Source of the DNA: Nocardioides sp.
GTDB taxonomy: Bacteria; Actinomycetota; Actinomycetes; Propionibacteriales; Nocardioidaceae
Direction: 5' to 3'
NCBI GenBank assembly: GCA_025965295.1
Contig: JAOPXF010000179.1
Span: forward strand, 1-8,970
DNA: 8,970 nucleotides
Part shown: positions 1-6,658 of the stretch, in pieces
How the letters are laid out: the number at the start of each line of letters is the position of its first letter
Position numbering within the stretch: the stretch's first letter is position 1
Position numbers and translations under genes: made by a program
The notes under the pieces: generated by a model
The model's input: only the letters and a program-made list of their open reading frames with translations
The model's database searches: none
Told to the model about the DNA's origin: nothing

Positions 1-1
1 C

Positions 2-184
2 GAGGTCGACCCCCACAACCCCGAGGAGGTCGCCGAGGCCCTCGCCCGCCTGCGCTCGGCCGAGGCCCAGCTGACGGCGTACCGCCGCGCCCTGCACCAG
101 CGGCTCGACGAGGCGACCCGGGAGCTCATCCTCCGCTACCGCGCGAACCCGCTCGCGGCGCTCTCCGTGATCCCCCAGGAGTGA
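2..184 (+). CDS. C-terminal fragment of an unidentified helical protein
   Basis: This is an open frame that enters from the left edge and ends at a TGA, giving 60 residues that finish in ...LSVIPQE. The fragment is rich in Ala, Leu, Arg and Glu (for example EALARLRSAEAQLTAYRRAL). It looks like one or two amphipathic helices, possibly a coiled coil. I see no cysteines, no membrane segment and no motif that names a family. Third codon positions are almost all G or C, as in the genes downstream, so the frame is credible. Its stop lies 2 bases before, or overlaps, the start of pilB, so it probably belongs to the same transcript as pilB and may have a pilus- or regulation-related role. That role is inferred from position only. 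The 5' part is missing. Confidence 0.7.
   Translation, partial: EVDPHNPEEVAEALARLRSAEAQLTAYRRALHQRLDEATRELILRYRANPLAALSVIPQE
177..181 (+). promoter_or_regulatory. Ribosome binding site deciding the pilB start
   Basis: AGGAG sits 5 bases before the GTG at 187, a normal spacing. It touches the alternative GTG at 181, which therefore cannot use it. The site lies inside the last codons of the upstream gene. Confidence 0.6.
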
Positions 185-186
185 GC

Positions 187-1875
187 GTGCAGCCCCCGCT
201 GTCGAGCGACACCGTCCAGGCTCTCCTCGAGTCCGGTGTGATCGACGCCGCGCAGCTCGAGGAAGCGCGGCGCGTGGCCGAGCCACGCTCCCAGTCCGTC
301 CTCGAGGTCCTCCTCGACAGCGGCGTCGTCGACCGCGAGTCGGTGGTCCGCACCGCGGCGAGGTCCGCCGGGCTCGACTACGTCGACCTCTCCGACTACG
401 TGGTGGACATGTCCGCGGCCTCGCTGCTCTCCCCGGAGTTCGCGCGCCGCTCCCACGTGCTCCCGCTCGGGCTCGACGACGGCGAGCTGATCGTCGCCGT
501 GAGCATTCGCCAGGCCGGCGACATCACGCTCAAGGACGACCTGGGCCGGATGACCCGCAGCCGGATCCGGTTCGCGATCGCCAACCGGGCCGACATCGGA
601 GCCAAGATCAACCAGGTCTACCGGGCCGAGGGCGAGCTCGACGACCTCACCTCGGACCTCACGACGACCGACGACGACGCCGACGACCTCTCCAGCCTCA
701 CCGAGGTCTCGGACGAGGCACCGGTCGTGCGCTTCGTGAACCTGCTCATCAACCAGGCGATCAGCGACCGCGCGTCCGACATCCACATCGAGCCGACCGA
801 GCGCGACCTGCGGGTGCGCTACCGGATCGACGGCGTGCTGCACGATGCGCACCGGTCACCGAAGAGCATCCAGAACGGCGTCGTGTCACGGCTCAAGATC
901 ATGGCCGACATGAACATCGCCGAACGCCGCGTGCCCCAGGACGGCCGCATGTCGGTCAACCACCAGGGCCGCCGGATCGACCTGCGCGTGGCCACCCTGC
1001 CGACGGTGTGGGGCGAGAAGGTCGTGGCCCGGATCCTCGACAACACCAACACCAAGCTGGGCCTCGACGACCTCGGCTTCAGCGAAGGCAACTTCCGGCG
1101 CTTCGAGGCGTCGTACACCAAGCCCTACGGCATGATCCTCGCCACCGGGCCGACCGGATCCGGCAAGTCGACGACGCTCTACGCCACCCTGAACCTGCTG
1201 AACCGGTCCGACGTCAACGTGATCACCGTCGAGGACCCCGTCGAGTACCGCCTGGTCGGGATCAACCAGGTGCAGACCAACGCCAAGGCCGGACTCACCT
1301 TCGCCTCCGCGCTCCGCTCGATCCTGCGCTCCGACCCCGACATCGTGCTCATCGGTGAGATCCGCGACCACGAGACCGCGCGGATCGCCATCGAGGCCGC
1401 GCTCACCGGACACCTCGTGCTGTCCACGCTGCACACCAACGACGCACCCTCCGCGGTCACGCGGCTGGTCGAGATGGGGATCGAGCCCTTCCTGGTGGGG
1501 TCGGCGCTGGACGCGGTGGTCGCCCAGCGGCTGTGCCGCTCCCTGTGCGACCGCTGTCGCGAGCCCTACACGCCGACCCCCGAGGAACTGACCCGCGTCG
1601 GCTTCCCGTGGTCGGAGGGCGAGGCCCTGCCGACGCTCTACCGCGCCGGGGGCTGCCCGACCTGCGCCCGCACCGGCTACCGCGGCCGGATGGCGCTGCA
1701 CGAGGTGATGACGGTGACCGAGGACATCTCGCGGATGGCCGTGGCCCGCGCCTCGACCGACGACATCACCCGGGTGGCCCGTGAGCAGGGCATGACCTCC
1801 CTCAAGGCCGACGGCTGGCTGAAGGTGTCGCAGGGCCGGACCTCCATCGAGGAGATCCTCCGCGTCGTCGCCTGA
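187..1875 (+). CDS. pilB: Type IV pilus assembly (extension) ATPase PilB
   Basis: This is a GspE/PilB-family hexameric ATPase of 562 residues that powers pilin polymerisation on the cytoplasmic face of the pilus machine. Residues 8-60 form two 24-residue repeats with a 5-residue spacer, the layout of an MshEN domain. The rest of the N-terminal domain runs to about 145, followed by an Asp-rich linker at about 150-175. The motor domain has all core motifs: Walker A GPTGSGKST at 321-329, Asp box with VEDPVEY around 348-354, Walker B DPDIVLIGE at 383-391, and His box TGHLVLSTLHT with His409 and His416. A zinc-type tetracysteine (C454, C457, C490, C493) separates the PilB/GspE branch from PilT. 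I chose GTG 187 because of the AGGAG at 177-181. GTG 181 would overlap the upstream stop and add two residues. The gene seems to be co-transcribed with the upstream gene, not with pilT. Confidence 0.96.
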   Translation: MQPPLSSDTVQALLESGVIDAAQLEEARRVAEPRSQSVLEVLLDSGVVDRESVVRTAARSAGLDYVDLSDYVVDMSAASLLSPEFARRSHVLPLGLDDGELIVAVSIRQAGDITLKDDLGRMTRSRIRFAIANRADIGAKINQVYRAEGELDDLTSDLTTTDDDADDLSSLTEVSDEAPVVRFVNLLINQAISDRASDIHIEPTERDLRVRYRIDGVLHDAHRSPKSIQNGVVSRLKIMADMNIAERRVPQDGRMSVNHQGRRIDLRVATLPTVWGEKVVARILDNTNTKLGLDDLGFSEGNFRRFEASYTKPYGMILATGPTGSGKSTTLYATLNLLNRSDVNVITVEDPVEYRLVGINQVQTNAKAGLTFASALRSILRSDPDIVLIGEIRDHETARIAIEAALTGHLVLSTLHTNDAPSAVTRLVEMGIEPFLVGSALDAVVAQRLCRSLCDRCREPYTPTPEELTRVGFPWSEGEALPTLYRAGGCPTCARTGYRGRMALHEVMTVTEDISRMAVARASTDDITRVAREQGMTSLKADGWLKVSQGRTSIEEILRVVA

Positions 1876-1909
1876 TTCGGACTGCTCGCACTGCCGGTCC
1901 GCGCGCAAT

Positions 1910-1974
1910 CGTTCAATTGTTGGCGAAAGCACCTGATCTGGCCGGGAGACGGTGTCAATCCCAGCAATTGAACG
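1910..1974. repeat. 14-base inverted repeat between pilB and pilT
   Basis: The left arm CGTTCAATTGTTGG (1910-1923) and the right arm CCAGCAATTGAACG (1961-1974) are reverse complements at 13 of 14 positions. The single mismatch would be a G-U pair in RNA. The spacer is 37 bases. Each arm contains the palindrome CAATTG, and the arms are strikingly AT-rich for this genome. The repeat begins 34 bases after the pilB stop and ends 117 bases before the candidate pilT promoter. No T-run follows, so it is not a classical terminator. An operator pair, an mRNA 3' structure or a remnant of a mobile element are all possible. Confidence 0.6.
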
Positions 1975-1984
1975 GGAACGCGCG

Positions 1985-2029
1985 CCCGACCCGCCCGACG
2001 CGTCCGACGCGCCAGACCCGCCAGACCCG
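1985..2029. repeat. 9-base tandem repeat, five units
   Basis: Five consecutive 9-base units fit YCMGACSCG: CCCGACCCG, CCCGACGCG, TCCGACGCG, then CCAGACCCG twice. A degraded sixth unit may follow at 2030-2038. The repeat lies in the non-coding gap between the inverted repeat and the pilT promoter. It has no stop codons in two frames only because it is so GC-rich. Its function is unknown, and replication slippage is the simplest origin. Confidence 0.6.
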
Positions 2030-2090
2030 CCCGGCCGCGTCCTCGTCCGGCAGCCACCCGAGCGTCGCCGCAGCGGGTTTCCGGCGCGGG

Positions 2091-2119
2091 CTCAAGTCGG
2101 GTGTCCGGCCGACCGATAC
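2091..2119 (+). promoter_or_regulatory. Candidate sigma-28 (FliA/WhiG-type) promoter for pilT operon
   Basis: CTCA at 2091-2094 is followed after 17 bases by ACCGATAC at 2112-2119. The bacterial sigma-28 consensus is TAAA-N15-GCCGATAA. From memory, motile Actinobacteria such as Actinoplanes use CTCA-N15-17-GCCGAA. The same pattern with the same spacing, and an identical 12-base block starting at CTCA, occurs before pilA. The start of transcription would fall near 2126, giving a leader of roughly 33 bases. This also supports a pilT start at 2159 and not upstream. Confidence 0.6.
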
Positions 2120-2146
2120 AAGGGGTGCCATGCCCCCCGCCTGTTC

Positions 2147-2150
2147 GGAG
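2147..2150 (+). promoter_or_regulatory. Ribosome binding site deciding the pilT start
   Basis: GGAG lies 8 bases before the GTG at 2159. It selects this start over any earlier in-frame start back to 1952. It sits in the loop of a small CTGT/ACAG stem (2141-2154), which is probably chance. Confidence 0.5.
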
Positions 2151-2158
2151 ACAGCCCC

Positions 2159-3427
2159 GTGAACGACGTACCCAGGAACGGCTTCGGCCTCCCGCTCGCC
2201 GCTCCCAGGGTCACGGCGCCGGTGGCCGCGCCCCCGGTCGCCGCCGCTCCCCCGGCACCGCCGATAGCCGCTCCGGTCGCTCCCGTGGCACCCGTGGCCG
2301 CCCCGGCTCCCGCTGCGGCTCCCGCGCCGCGGCAACGGCTGATCCTGGACGACCTCCTCATCCACGTGCTCGAGCTCGGCGGCTCGGACCTGCACCTCAC
2401 CGCCGGCGCGCCCCCCACGATGCGGCTGCGCGGCGACATGGAGGTCATCGAGGGCTACGCCACGCTCGCGCCCGACCAGCTCCAGGCCACGCTCTACGGC
2501 GTCATGACCGAGCGGCAGCGCAAGGTCTTCGAGGAGGAGCTCGAGCTCGACTTCGCGTACGCCGTGCCCGGCCACGCGCGCTTCCGGGTCAACGTCTTCC
2601 AGCAGCGGGAGTCCGTGGGCGCCGTGATGCGGATGATCCCCTGGAAGATCCTGCCGCTGGAGGATCTCGGCATGCCGTCCGTGGTCTCGGACTTCGCCGA
2701 CCTGAAGCGCGGGCTGGTGCTGGTGACCGGGCCCACCGGGTCGGGCAAGTCCACGACGCTGGCCGCGATCATCGACAAGGTCAACCGGTCCCGGCGCGGT
2801 CACATCATGACCATCGAGGACCCGATCGAGTTCCTGCACGAGCACCGCGGCTGCCTGGTCAACCAGCGCGAGGTCGGCAACGACACGCACGGCTTCCGTA
2901 CCGCGCTCAAGCACGTGCTCCGCCAGGACCCCGACGTGATCCTGGTCGGCGAGCTGCGCGACCTGGAGACAATCTCGGTCGCCCTCACGGCGGCCGAGAC
3001 CGGGCACCTGGTCTTCGCGACCCTGCACACCCAGTCCGCACAGGACACCATCACCCGCGTCGTCGACGTCTTCCCGTCCGACCAGCAGCAGCAGGTCCGG
3101 ACCCAGCTCGCCGCCACGCTCCAGGGTGTCGTCTGCCAGGCCCTGGTCAAGACCGTCGACGGGAAGGGCCGCGCGGCCGCCGTCGAGGTCATGGTCTGCA
3201 ACTCCGGTATCCGCGCGATGATCCGCGACGACAAGCTGCAGCAGATCCAGGGCGCCCTCCAGGCCGGTGCCCGCGACGGCATGCAGACGCTGAACGCCCA
3301 CCTGGCCGCGCTCGTGCAGGCCGGCCGGATCAGCTACGAGGCCGGGCTCGAGTCGTGCACCAACCGCGCCGACTACGACACCCTCGTCGGCTCGACCGCC
3401 CAGCGCGCACCGGCGGGCTGGCAGTGA
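2159..3427 (+). CDS. pilT: Type IV pilus retraction ATPase PilT
   Basis: This is a PilT-family ATPase of 422 residues that drives pilus disassembly and retraction at the cytoplasmic base. The conserved body begins near residue 61 and includes SDLHL at 76-80, Walker A GPTGSGKST at 191-199, the Asp box with IEDPIEF, Walker B DPDVILVGE at 257-265, and the His box with His283 and His290. GIRAMIRDD at 350-358 corresponds to the PilT hallmark AIRNLIRE. The PilB tetracysteine is absent. Residues 12-57 are an unusual disordered Pro/Ala/Val-rich tail, so the protein is longer than the roughly 345 residues usual for PilT. I place the start at GTG 2159 because of the GGAG at 2147-2150 and the promoter just upstream. 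Its stop overlaps the pilC start by 4 bases (GTGA). Presence of PilT implies dynamic pili for twitching, adhesion or DNA uptake. Confidence 0.95.
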   Translation: MNDVPRNGFGLPLAAPRVTAPVAAPPVAAAPPAPPIAAPVAPVAPVAAPAPAAAPAPRQRLILDDLLIHVLELGGSDLHLTAGAPPTMRLRGDMEVIEGYATLAPDQLQATLYGVMTERQRKVFEEELELDFAYAVPGHARFRVNVFQQRESVGAVMRMIPWKILPLEDLGMPSVVSDFADLKRGLVLVTGPTGSGKSTTLAAIIDKVNRSRRGHIMTIEDPIEFLHEHRGCLVNQREVGNDTHGFRTALKHVLRQDPDVILVGELRDLETISVALTAAETGHLVFATLHTQSAQDTITRVVDVFPSDQQQQVRTQLAATLQGVVCQALVKTVDGKGRAAAVEVMVCNSGIRAMIRDDKLQQIQGALQAGARDGMQTLNAHLAALVQAGRISYEAGLESCTNRADYDTLVGSTAQRAPAGWQ

Positions 3428-4647
3428 GCGCTCCCACGATCCGGTACAGCTACACCGTCCGCGACGCTCGCGGGAAGCTCACCAAGGGCAAGGTGGAGGC
3501 GGCCTCCCAGGCCGCGGTGGCCGACAAGCTCCGGGCCATGGGCTACGTGCCGCTCGAGGTGCGCGCGGCCAACAGCGGCATGCAGCGGGAGATCACCTTC
3601 GGTCGCAAGAAGCGGATCAAGACCAAGGACCTCGCGGTCTTCTCCCGGCAGTTCGCCACGATGATCGACGCCGGGCTCACCATGCTCCGCGCGCTCACGA
3701 TCATGGCCGACCAGTCGGAGAACCTCGAGCTCCGCAAGGTTCTGCGCAACGTCAAGCAGGACGTCGAGGCCGGCCACAGCCTCTCGGCGGCGTTCGCGCA
3801 CAACCCCACCGTGTTCCCGCCACTGATGATCAGCATGTGCCGGGCCGGCGAGGCCGGCGGCTTCCTCGACGTCGCCATGAGGCAGATCGCGGACAACTTC
3901 GAGGCCGACGTCCGGCTGCGCGGCAAGATCAAGGCCGCGCTGACCTACCCCGTCGTCGTCTTCTGCCTGGCGATCGTCATGTGCATCGGCATGCTCGTCT
4001 TCGTCGTGCCGGTCTTCTCCGGGATGTTCGAGGACCTCGGCGGCGAGCTCCCGCTGCCGACCAAGATCCTGGTCTTCCTCTCCGGCGCGATGCGGTTCAT
4101 GCTGCCGGTCCTGATCGTGGGCGCGATCGCGTTCGTCTGGTGGTGGCGGAAGTTCGGCAAGTCCGAGCGGGTACGCAACATCGTCGACCCGCTCAAGCTG
4201 CGGCTTCCGGTGCTGGGGAACCTGTTCCGGAAGCTCGCACTGGCGCGCTTCTCCCGCAACCTCGGCACCCTGCTCTCCTCCGGGGTGCCGATCCTCCAGT
4301 CCCTCGACATCGTCTCCGAGACCACCGGCTCGGTCGTCATCTCCCGGGCGCTCAAGGAGGTCCAGGCCTCGGTGCGCCGCGGTGAGTCGGTCGCCGGCCC
4401 GCTCGCCGACCACGACGTGTTCCCCCCGATGGTCGTGCAGATGATCGCATCGGGCGAGGAGGCCGGAGCCATCGACCAGATGCTCGAGAAGATCGCCCAG
4501 TTCTACGACGAGGAGGTCGAGGCAACCACGGAGGCCCTCACCGCGCTGATCGAGCCGCTGATGATCGCCTTCCTCGGCGGTGTCGTCGGGTCGATGATCA
4601 TCGCCCTCTACATGCCCATCTTCAAGGTCTTCGACCTGATCGGGTGA
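3424..4647 (+). CDS. pilC: Type IV pilus inner-membrane platform protein PilC
   Basis: This is a PilC/GspF-family membrane protein of 407 residues, the platform through which PilB and PilT act on pilin subunits. The soluble N-terminal part (YSYTVRDARGKLTKGKVEA) matches the family's opening beta-rich segment. Two T2SSF repeats follow, at about residues 70-193 (DLAVFSRQFATMIDAGL) and 273-396 (LARFSRNLGTLLSSGVPIL). Predicted membrane segments lie at about 177-199, 215-241 and 380-403, the last one after the conserved IEPLM. Length and layout are standard. GTG 3424 overlaps the pilT stop in a GTGA, and there is no strong ribosome binding site, so translation is probably coupled to pilT. An in-frame extension back to 2101 is only a shadow of pilT. 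Confidence 0.95.
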   Translation: MSAPTIRYSYTVRDARGKLTKGKVEAASQAAVADKLRAMGYVPLEVRAANSGMQREITFGRKKRIKTKDLAVFSRQFATMIDAGLTMLRALTIMADQSENLELRKVLRNVKQDVEAGHSLSAAFAHNPTVFPPLMISMCRAGEAGGFLDVAMRQIADNFEADVRLRGKIKAALTYPVVVFCLAIVMCIGMLVFVVPVFSGMFEDLGGELPLPTKILVFLSGAMRFMLPVLIVGAIAFVWWWRKFGKSERVRNIVDPLKLRLPVLGNLFRKLALARFSRNLGTLLSSGVPILQSLDIVSETTGSVVISRALKEVQASVRRGESVAGPLADHDVFPPMVVQMIASGEEAGAIDQMLEKIAQFYDEEVEATTEALTALIEPLMIAFLGGVVGSMIIALYMPIFKVFDLIG

Positions 4648-5942
4648 CCGTGAGAACCAGGAGACAGCGACCCCTCGGACCGCCACGCGACGAGGGCATG
4701 AGTCTCATCGAGGTGGTCGTGGCGCTCGGCCTGTTCGCGGTCATGTCGACCGCGGCCCTCTCGGTGCTGGGCTCCGCGATCACGCTGACCCGCGACGACA
4801 AGGCGCGGCTCGAGGCCGTGAACCTGGCCAGCCGCGAGCTGGAGATCACCCGGGACACGTTCAGCGCGGTCACGCGCGGGCCGAACCAGGTCGGCACGAA
4901 CGCGGTGCGCAACCCGAGCCCGCTCCCGGGCGGCACCGTCGGCGCCCCGTTGGTCGTCAACGGCGTGCCCTACACGGTCGTCCGCACAGCCCAGTGGGCC
5001 CCGGTCAACGGCGCCGCGGCCTCGACCTGCGACGAGGGCACGACGACCGAGCTGGCCTATCTCCGCGTCAAGGTGCAGGTCTCCTGGCCCGAGCTCGGGG
5101 ACCGCCGGCCGGTCACGATGGACACGGTGATGACGCCACCCAAGGGCACCTACTCCGCACTGGCCGGGCACATCGGGCTCAAGGTGATCGACAGCGCCGG
5201 CCAGCCACGTTCCGGCGTGCAGGTGACGGCCCGCGCCGCGTCCGGCAACACCGAGACGGGCACGACCGGCGACGACGGCTGCGCGCTGCTGGCCTTCCTG
5301 AACCCCGGCAGCTATGCCGTGACGGTCTCCACCCCGGGGTTCGTGAACCCCAAGGGCGACCCGACCGGGACGATCACCGCGCAGGTGCAGGCGGGCCAGC
5401 TCTGGCGGGGCACGGTCGAGTACGACCTCGCCTCCGCCATCACGGTCTCGTTCGCGACGCTGCCGGGCTACCCCGTGCCGGCGGACACCGGGATGTCGGT
5501 CACCCTGGGCAACAGCGCCCTCCTGCCGGTCGGCTCCCGGGCAGTCACCGGCACCGGCGACCCGAGGACCATCGCGCACCTGTGGCCCTACCCCAGCGGC
5601 TACCAGCTCTGGGCCGGCTCCTGCCAGGACGCCGACCCGCAGTTCACCGACGGACAGCGGGACCTGCCGGTCAGCACACCCAGGGGCGATACCGCGACGG
5701 CCCAGGTCGCCCTCGGGGCGATCGAGGTGCACGGGGCGGCGAGCCAGGCCGTCGTGGCCAAGCACGACCCCGACGGGCTCTGCCCGTCGGGCGAGACCCT
5801 CCAGCTCGGGACCACCGGTGCCGGCGGGTTGCTGCAGACCAGCCTCCCGTACGGCGACTGGAACGTCTGGATCGGGGCGGACACGACCAACGTGGTCGTC
5901 TCCCAGGACGACGCCACCCCGCCCGTGGTGACGGTGCCATGA
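4644..5942 (+). CDS. PilV-type minor pilin with C-terminal Cna-B-like region
   Basis: This is a 432-residue prepilin. Its class III leader ends at G18, and the mature protein begins MSLIEVVVALGLF with Glu at +5 and a hydrophobic helix to about residue 42. The helix is the membrane anchor and fibre core. Residues 43-170 form a pilin-like globular part. From about H176 to L262 the sequence (GLKVIDSAGQPRSGVQV, then a Gly/Thr turn, then PGSYAVTVSTPGF) looks like a Cna-B or carboxypeptidase-regulatory beta-sandwich. Residues 263-432 are further beta-rich sequence of unknown type. The four cysteines (129, 213, 327, 380) could form two disulfides. Typical PilV proteins are far shorter, near 150-200 residues, so this may be a tip adhesin. 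GTG 4644 overlaps the pilC stop in a GTGA; GTG 4650 is an alternative. The ATG at 4698 would remove the leader and is rejected. Confidence 0.85.
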   Translation: MTVRTRRQRPLGPPRDEGMSLIEVVVALGLFAVMSTAALSVLGSAITLTRDDKARLEAVNLASRELEITRDTFSAVTRGPNQVGTNAVRNPSPLPGGTVGAPLVVNGVPYTVVRTAQWAPVNGAAASTCDEGTTTELAYLRVKVQVSWPELGDRRPVTMDTVMTPPKGTYSALAGHIGLKVIDSAGQPRSGVQVTARAASGNTETGTTGDDGCALLAFLNPGSYAVTVSTPGFVNPKGDPTGTITAQVQAGQLWRGTVEYDLASAITVSFATLPGYPVPADTGMSVTLGNSALLPVGSRAVTGTGDPRTIAHLWPYPSGYQLWAGSCQDADPQFTDGQRDLPVSTPRGDTATAQVALGAIEVHGAASQAVVAKHDPDGLCPSGETLQLGTTGAGGLLQTSLPYGDWNVWIGADTTNVVVSQDDATPPVVTVP

Positions 5943-6658
5943 CCGCCCCGGAGGAGCTGCCGCCCCTGGACGAGGGCACCAGCCTGGCGGAGATCCTGGT
6001 CGCGATGGGCCTCTTCATGGTGCTGACCACGATCCTGGCGACGACCGCGATCATCGGCTTCCGCACCACCACCGGTCTGGGCGTCCGGCTGGACAACTCC
6101 ACCCAGGGCCAGCTCGGCATCGCCGCGGTCAGCAAGGTGCTGCGCACCGCCGTGCTCCCCCACCAGCTGGAGGACCAGTCGTGCACCGACTGCGCCGAGA
6201 CCGCGATCATCACCGCCACGAGTACCCGGGTGACGTTCTACGCGAACCTCAACAACACCGGCCAGGGTCCGAGCCTGGTCACCCTCCAGGTGCTGCAGGA
6301 CCCGCAGGCGACCGACGGCTCCGCAATCCTCCAGCAGTCGACGCAGCCGCCGACGGCGCTGTCCGACGGCCGCTACACGTTCTGCACCGCCGGCACCGCA
6401 GGCTGCCGGGTCGACATCCGGGTCATCGCGCGAGGGCTGCTCTGGCCATCCGGGACCGTCTTCGGCTACTACGACTTCGGCGGACTGCCGATCTCGGGCA
6501 CCACGATCGCCAACACGGACCTGCCCCGAGTCTCGAGCGTTGACGTGAGCATCACCGTGCAGACCGAGCCCGGCCGGTCGGCGTACCCCGCCAGCACGGC
6601 CGTGCAGCGGGTGCGTCTGCCCAACGCCGACATCAACGTCCTGGTGCAGCCGTCATGA
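5939..6658 (+). CDS. PilW-type minor pilin (prepilin cleavage motif)
   Basis: This is a 239-residue prepilin-like protein. The leader ends at G13, and cleavage would give TSLAEILVAMGLF with Glu at +5, followed by a hydrophobic segment to about residue 37. After the helix comes a segment (GVRLDNSTQGQLGIAAVSKVLRTAV) of the kind seen in PilW/GspJ-like proteins, then a beta-rich C-terminal domain. Its four cysteines lie in two close pairs, C82/C85 and C149/C156, which suggests disulfides after export. ATG 5939 overlaps the stop of the previous gene in an ATGA, and the stop overlaps the next start in the same way. By position and type it should join the pilus tip or priming complex with the neighbouring minor pilins. 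Assignment to PilW and not another minor pilin class rests on order and the N-terminal pattern only. Confidence 0.85.
   Translation: MTAPEELPPLDEGTSLAEILVAMGLFMVLTTILATTAIIGFRTTTGLGVRLDNSTQGQLGIAAVSKVLRTAVLPHQLEDQSCTDCAETAIITATSTRVTFYANLNNTGQGPSLVTLQVLQDPQATDGSAILQQSTQPPTALSDGRYTFCTAGTAGCRVDIRVIARGLLWPSGTVFGYYDFGGLPISGTTIANTDLPRVSSVDVSITVQTEPGRSAYPASTAVQRVRLPNADINVLVQPS

Larger units (their letters stand above)
1876..2158. other. pilB-pilT intergenic region (283 bases)
   Basis: I find no convincing gene here. In order it holds the 14-base inverted repeat, the 9-base tandem repeat, a sigma-28-like promoter and the pilT ribosome binding site. The pilT frame stays open through it back to an ATG at 1952. 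That extension would translate low-complexity Pro/Asp/Arg sequence and cross the promoter, so I treat the stretch as non-coding. Confidence 0.7.

Noticed and set aside
1943..1966. Resemblance to the cobalamin riboswitch core (GGGA-N3-GGTG-N2-AATCC-N2-GC)
   Set aside because: The match is suggestive, but the diagnostic downstream block (CCCGC-N-ACTG) and the upstream paired GCCACTG-like element are missing, and the stretch overlaps the inverted repeat. A covariance-model search would decide it; a hit well above threshold would revive the idea.
2141..2154. Small hairpin CTGT-TCGGAG-ACAG with the pilT ribosome binding site in its loop
   Set aside because: Only four base pairs, and the binding site would stay accessible in the loop. 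Probably chance.
1952..2158. Extension of pilT to an upstream ATG giving 491 residues
   Set aside because: The added part is low-complexity translation of the 9-base repeat and crosses the candidate promoter. GTG 2159 has a well-spaced GGAG and fits the PilT family better.
1917..2162. Small + strand frame encoding RPT/RQT tripeptide repeats
   Set aside because: It is a by-product of the 9-base tandem repeat, starts with TTG without a ribosome binding site, runs into the pilT start, and has no recognisable domain.
2101..3423. In-frame extension of pilC upstream through pilT
   Set aside because: It reads the pilT gene in another frame, giving Arg/Pro/Gly-rich nonsense. The PilC family sequence begins right at GTG 3424.
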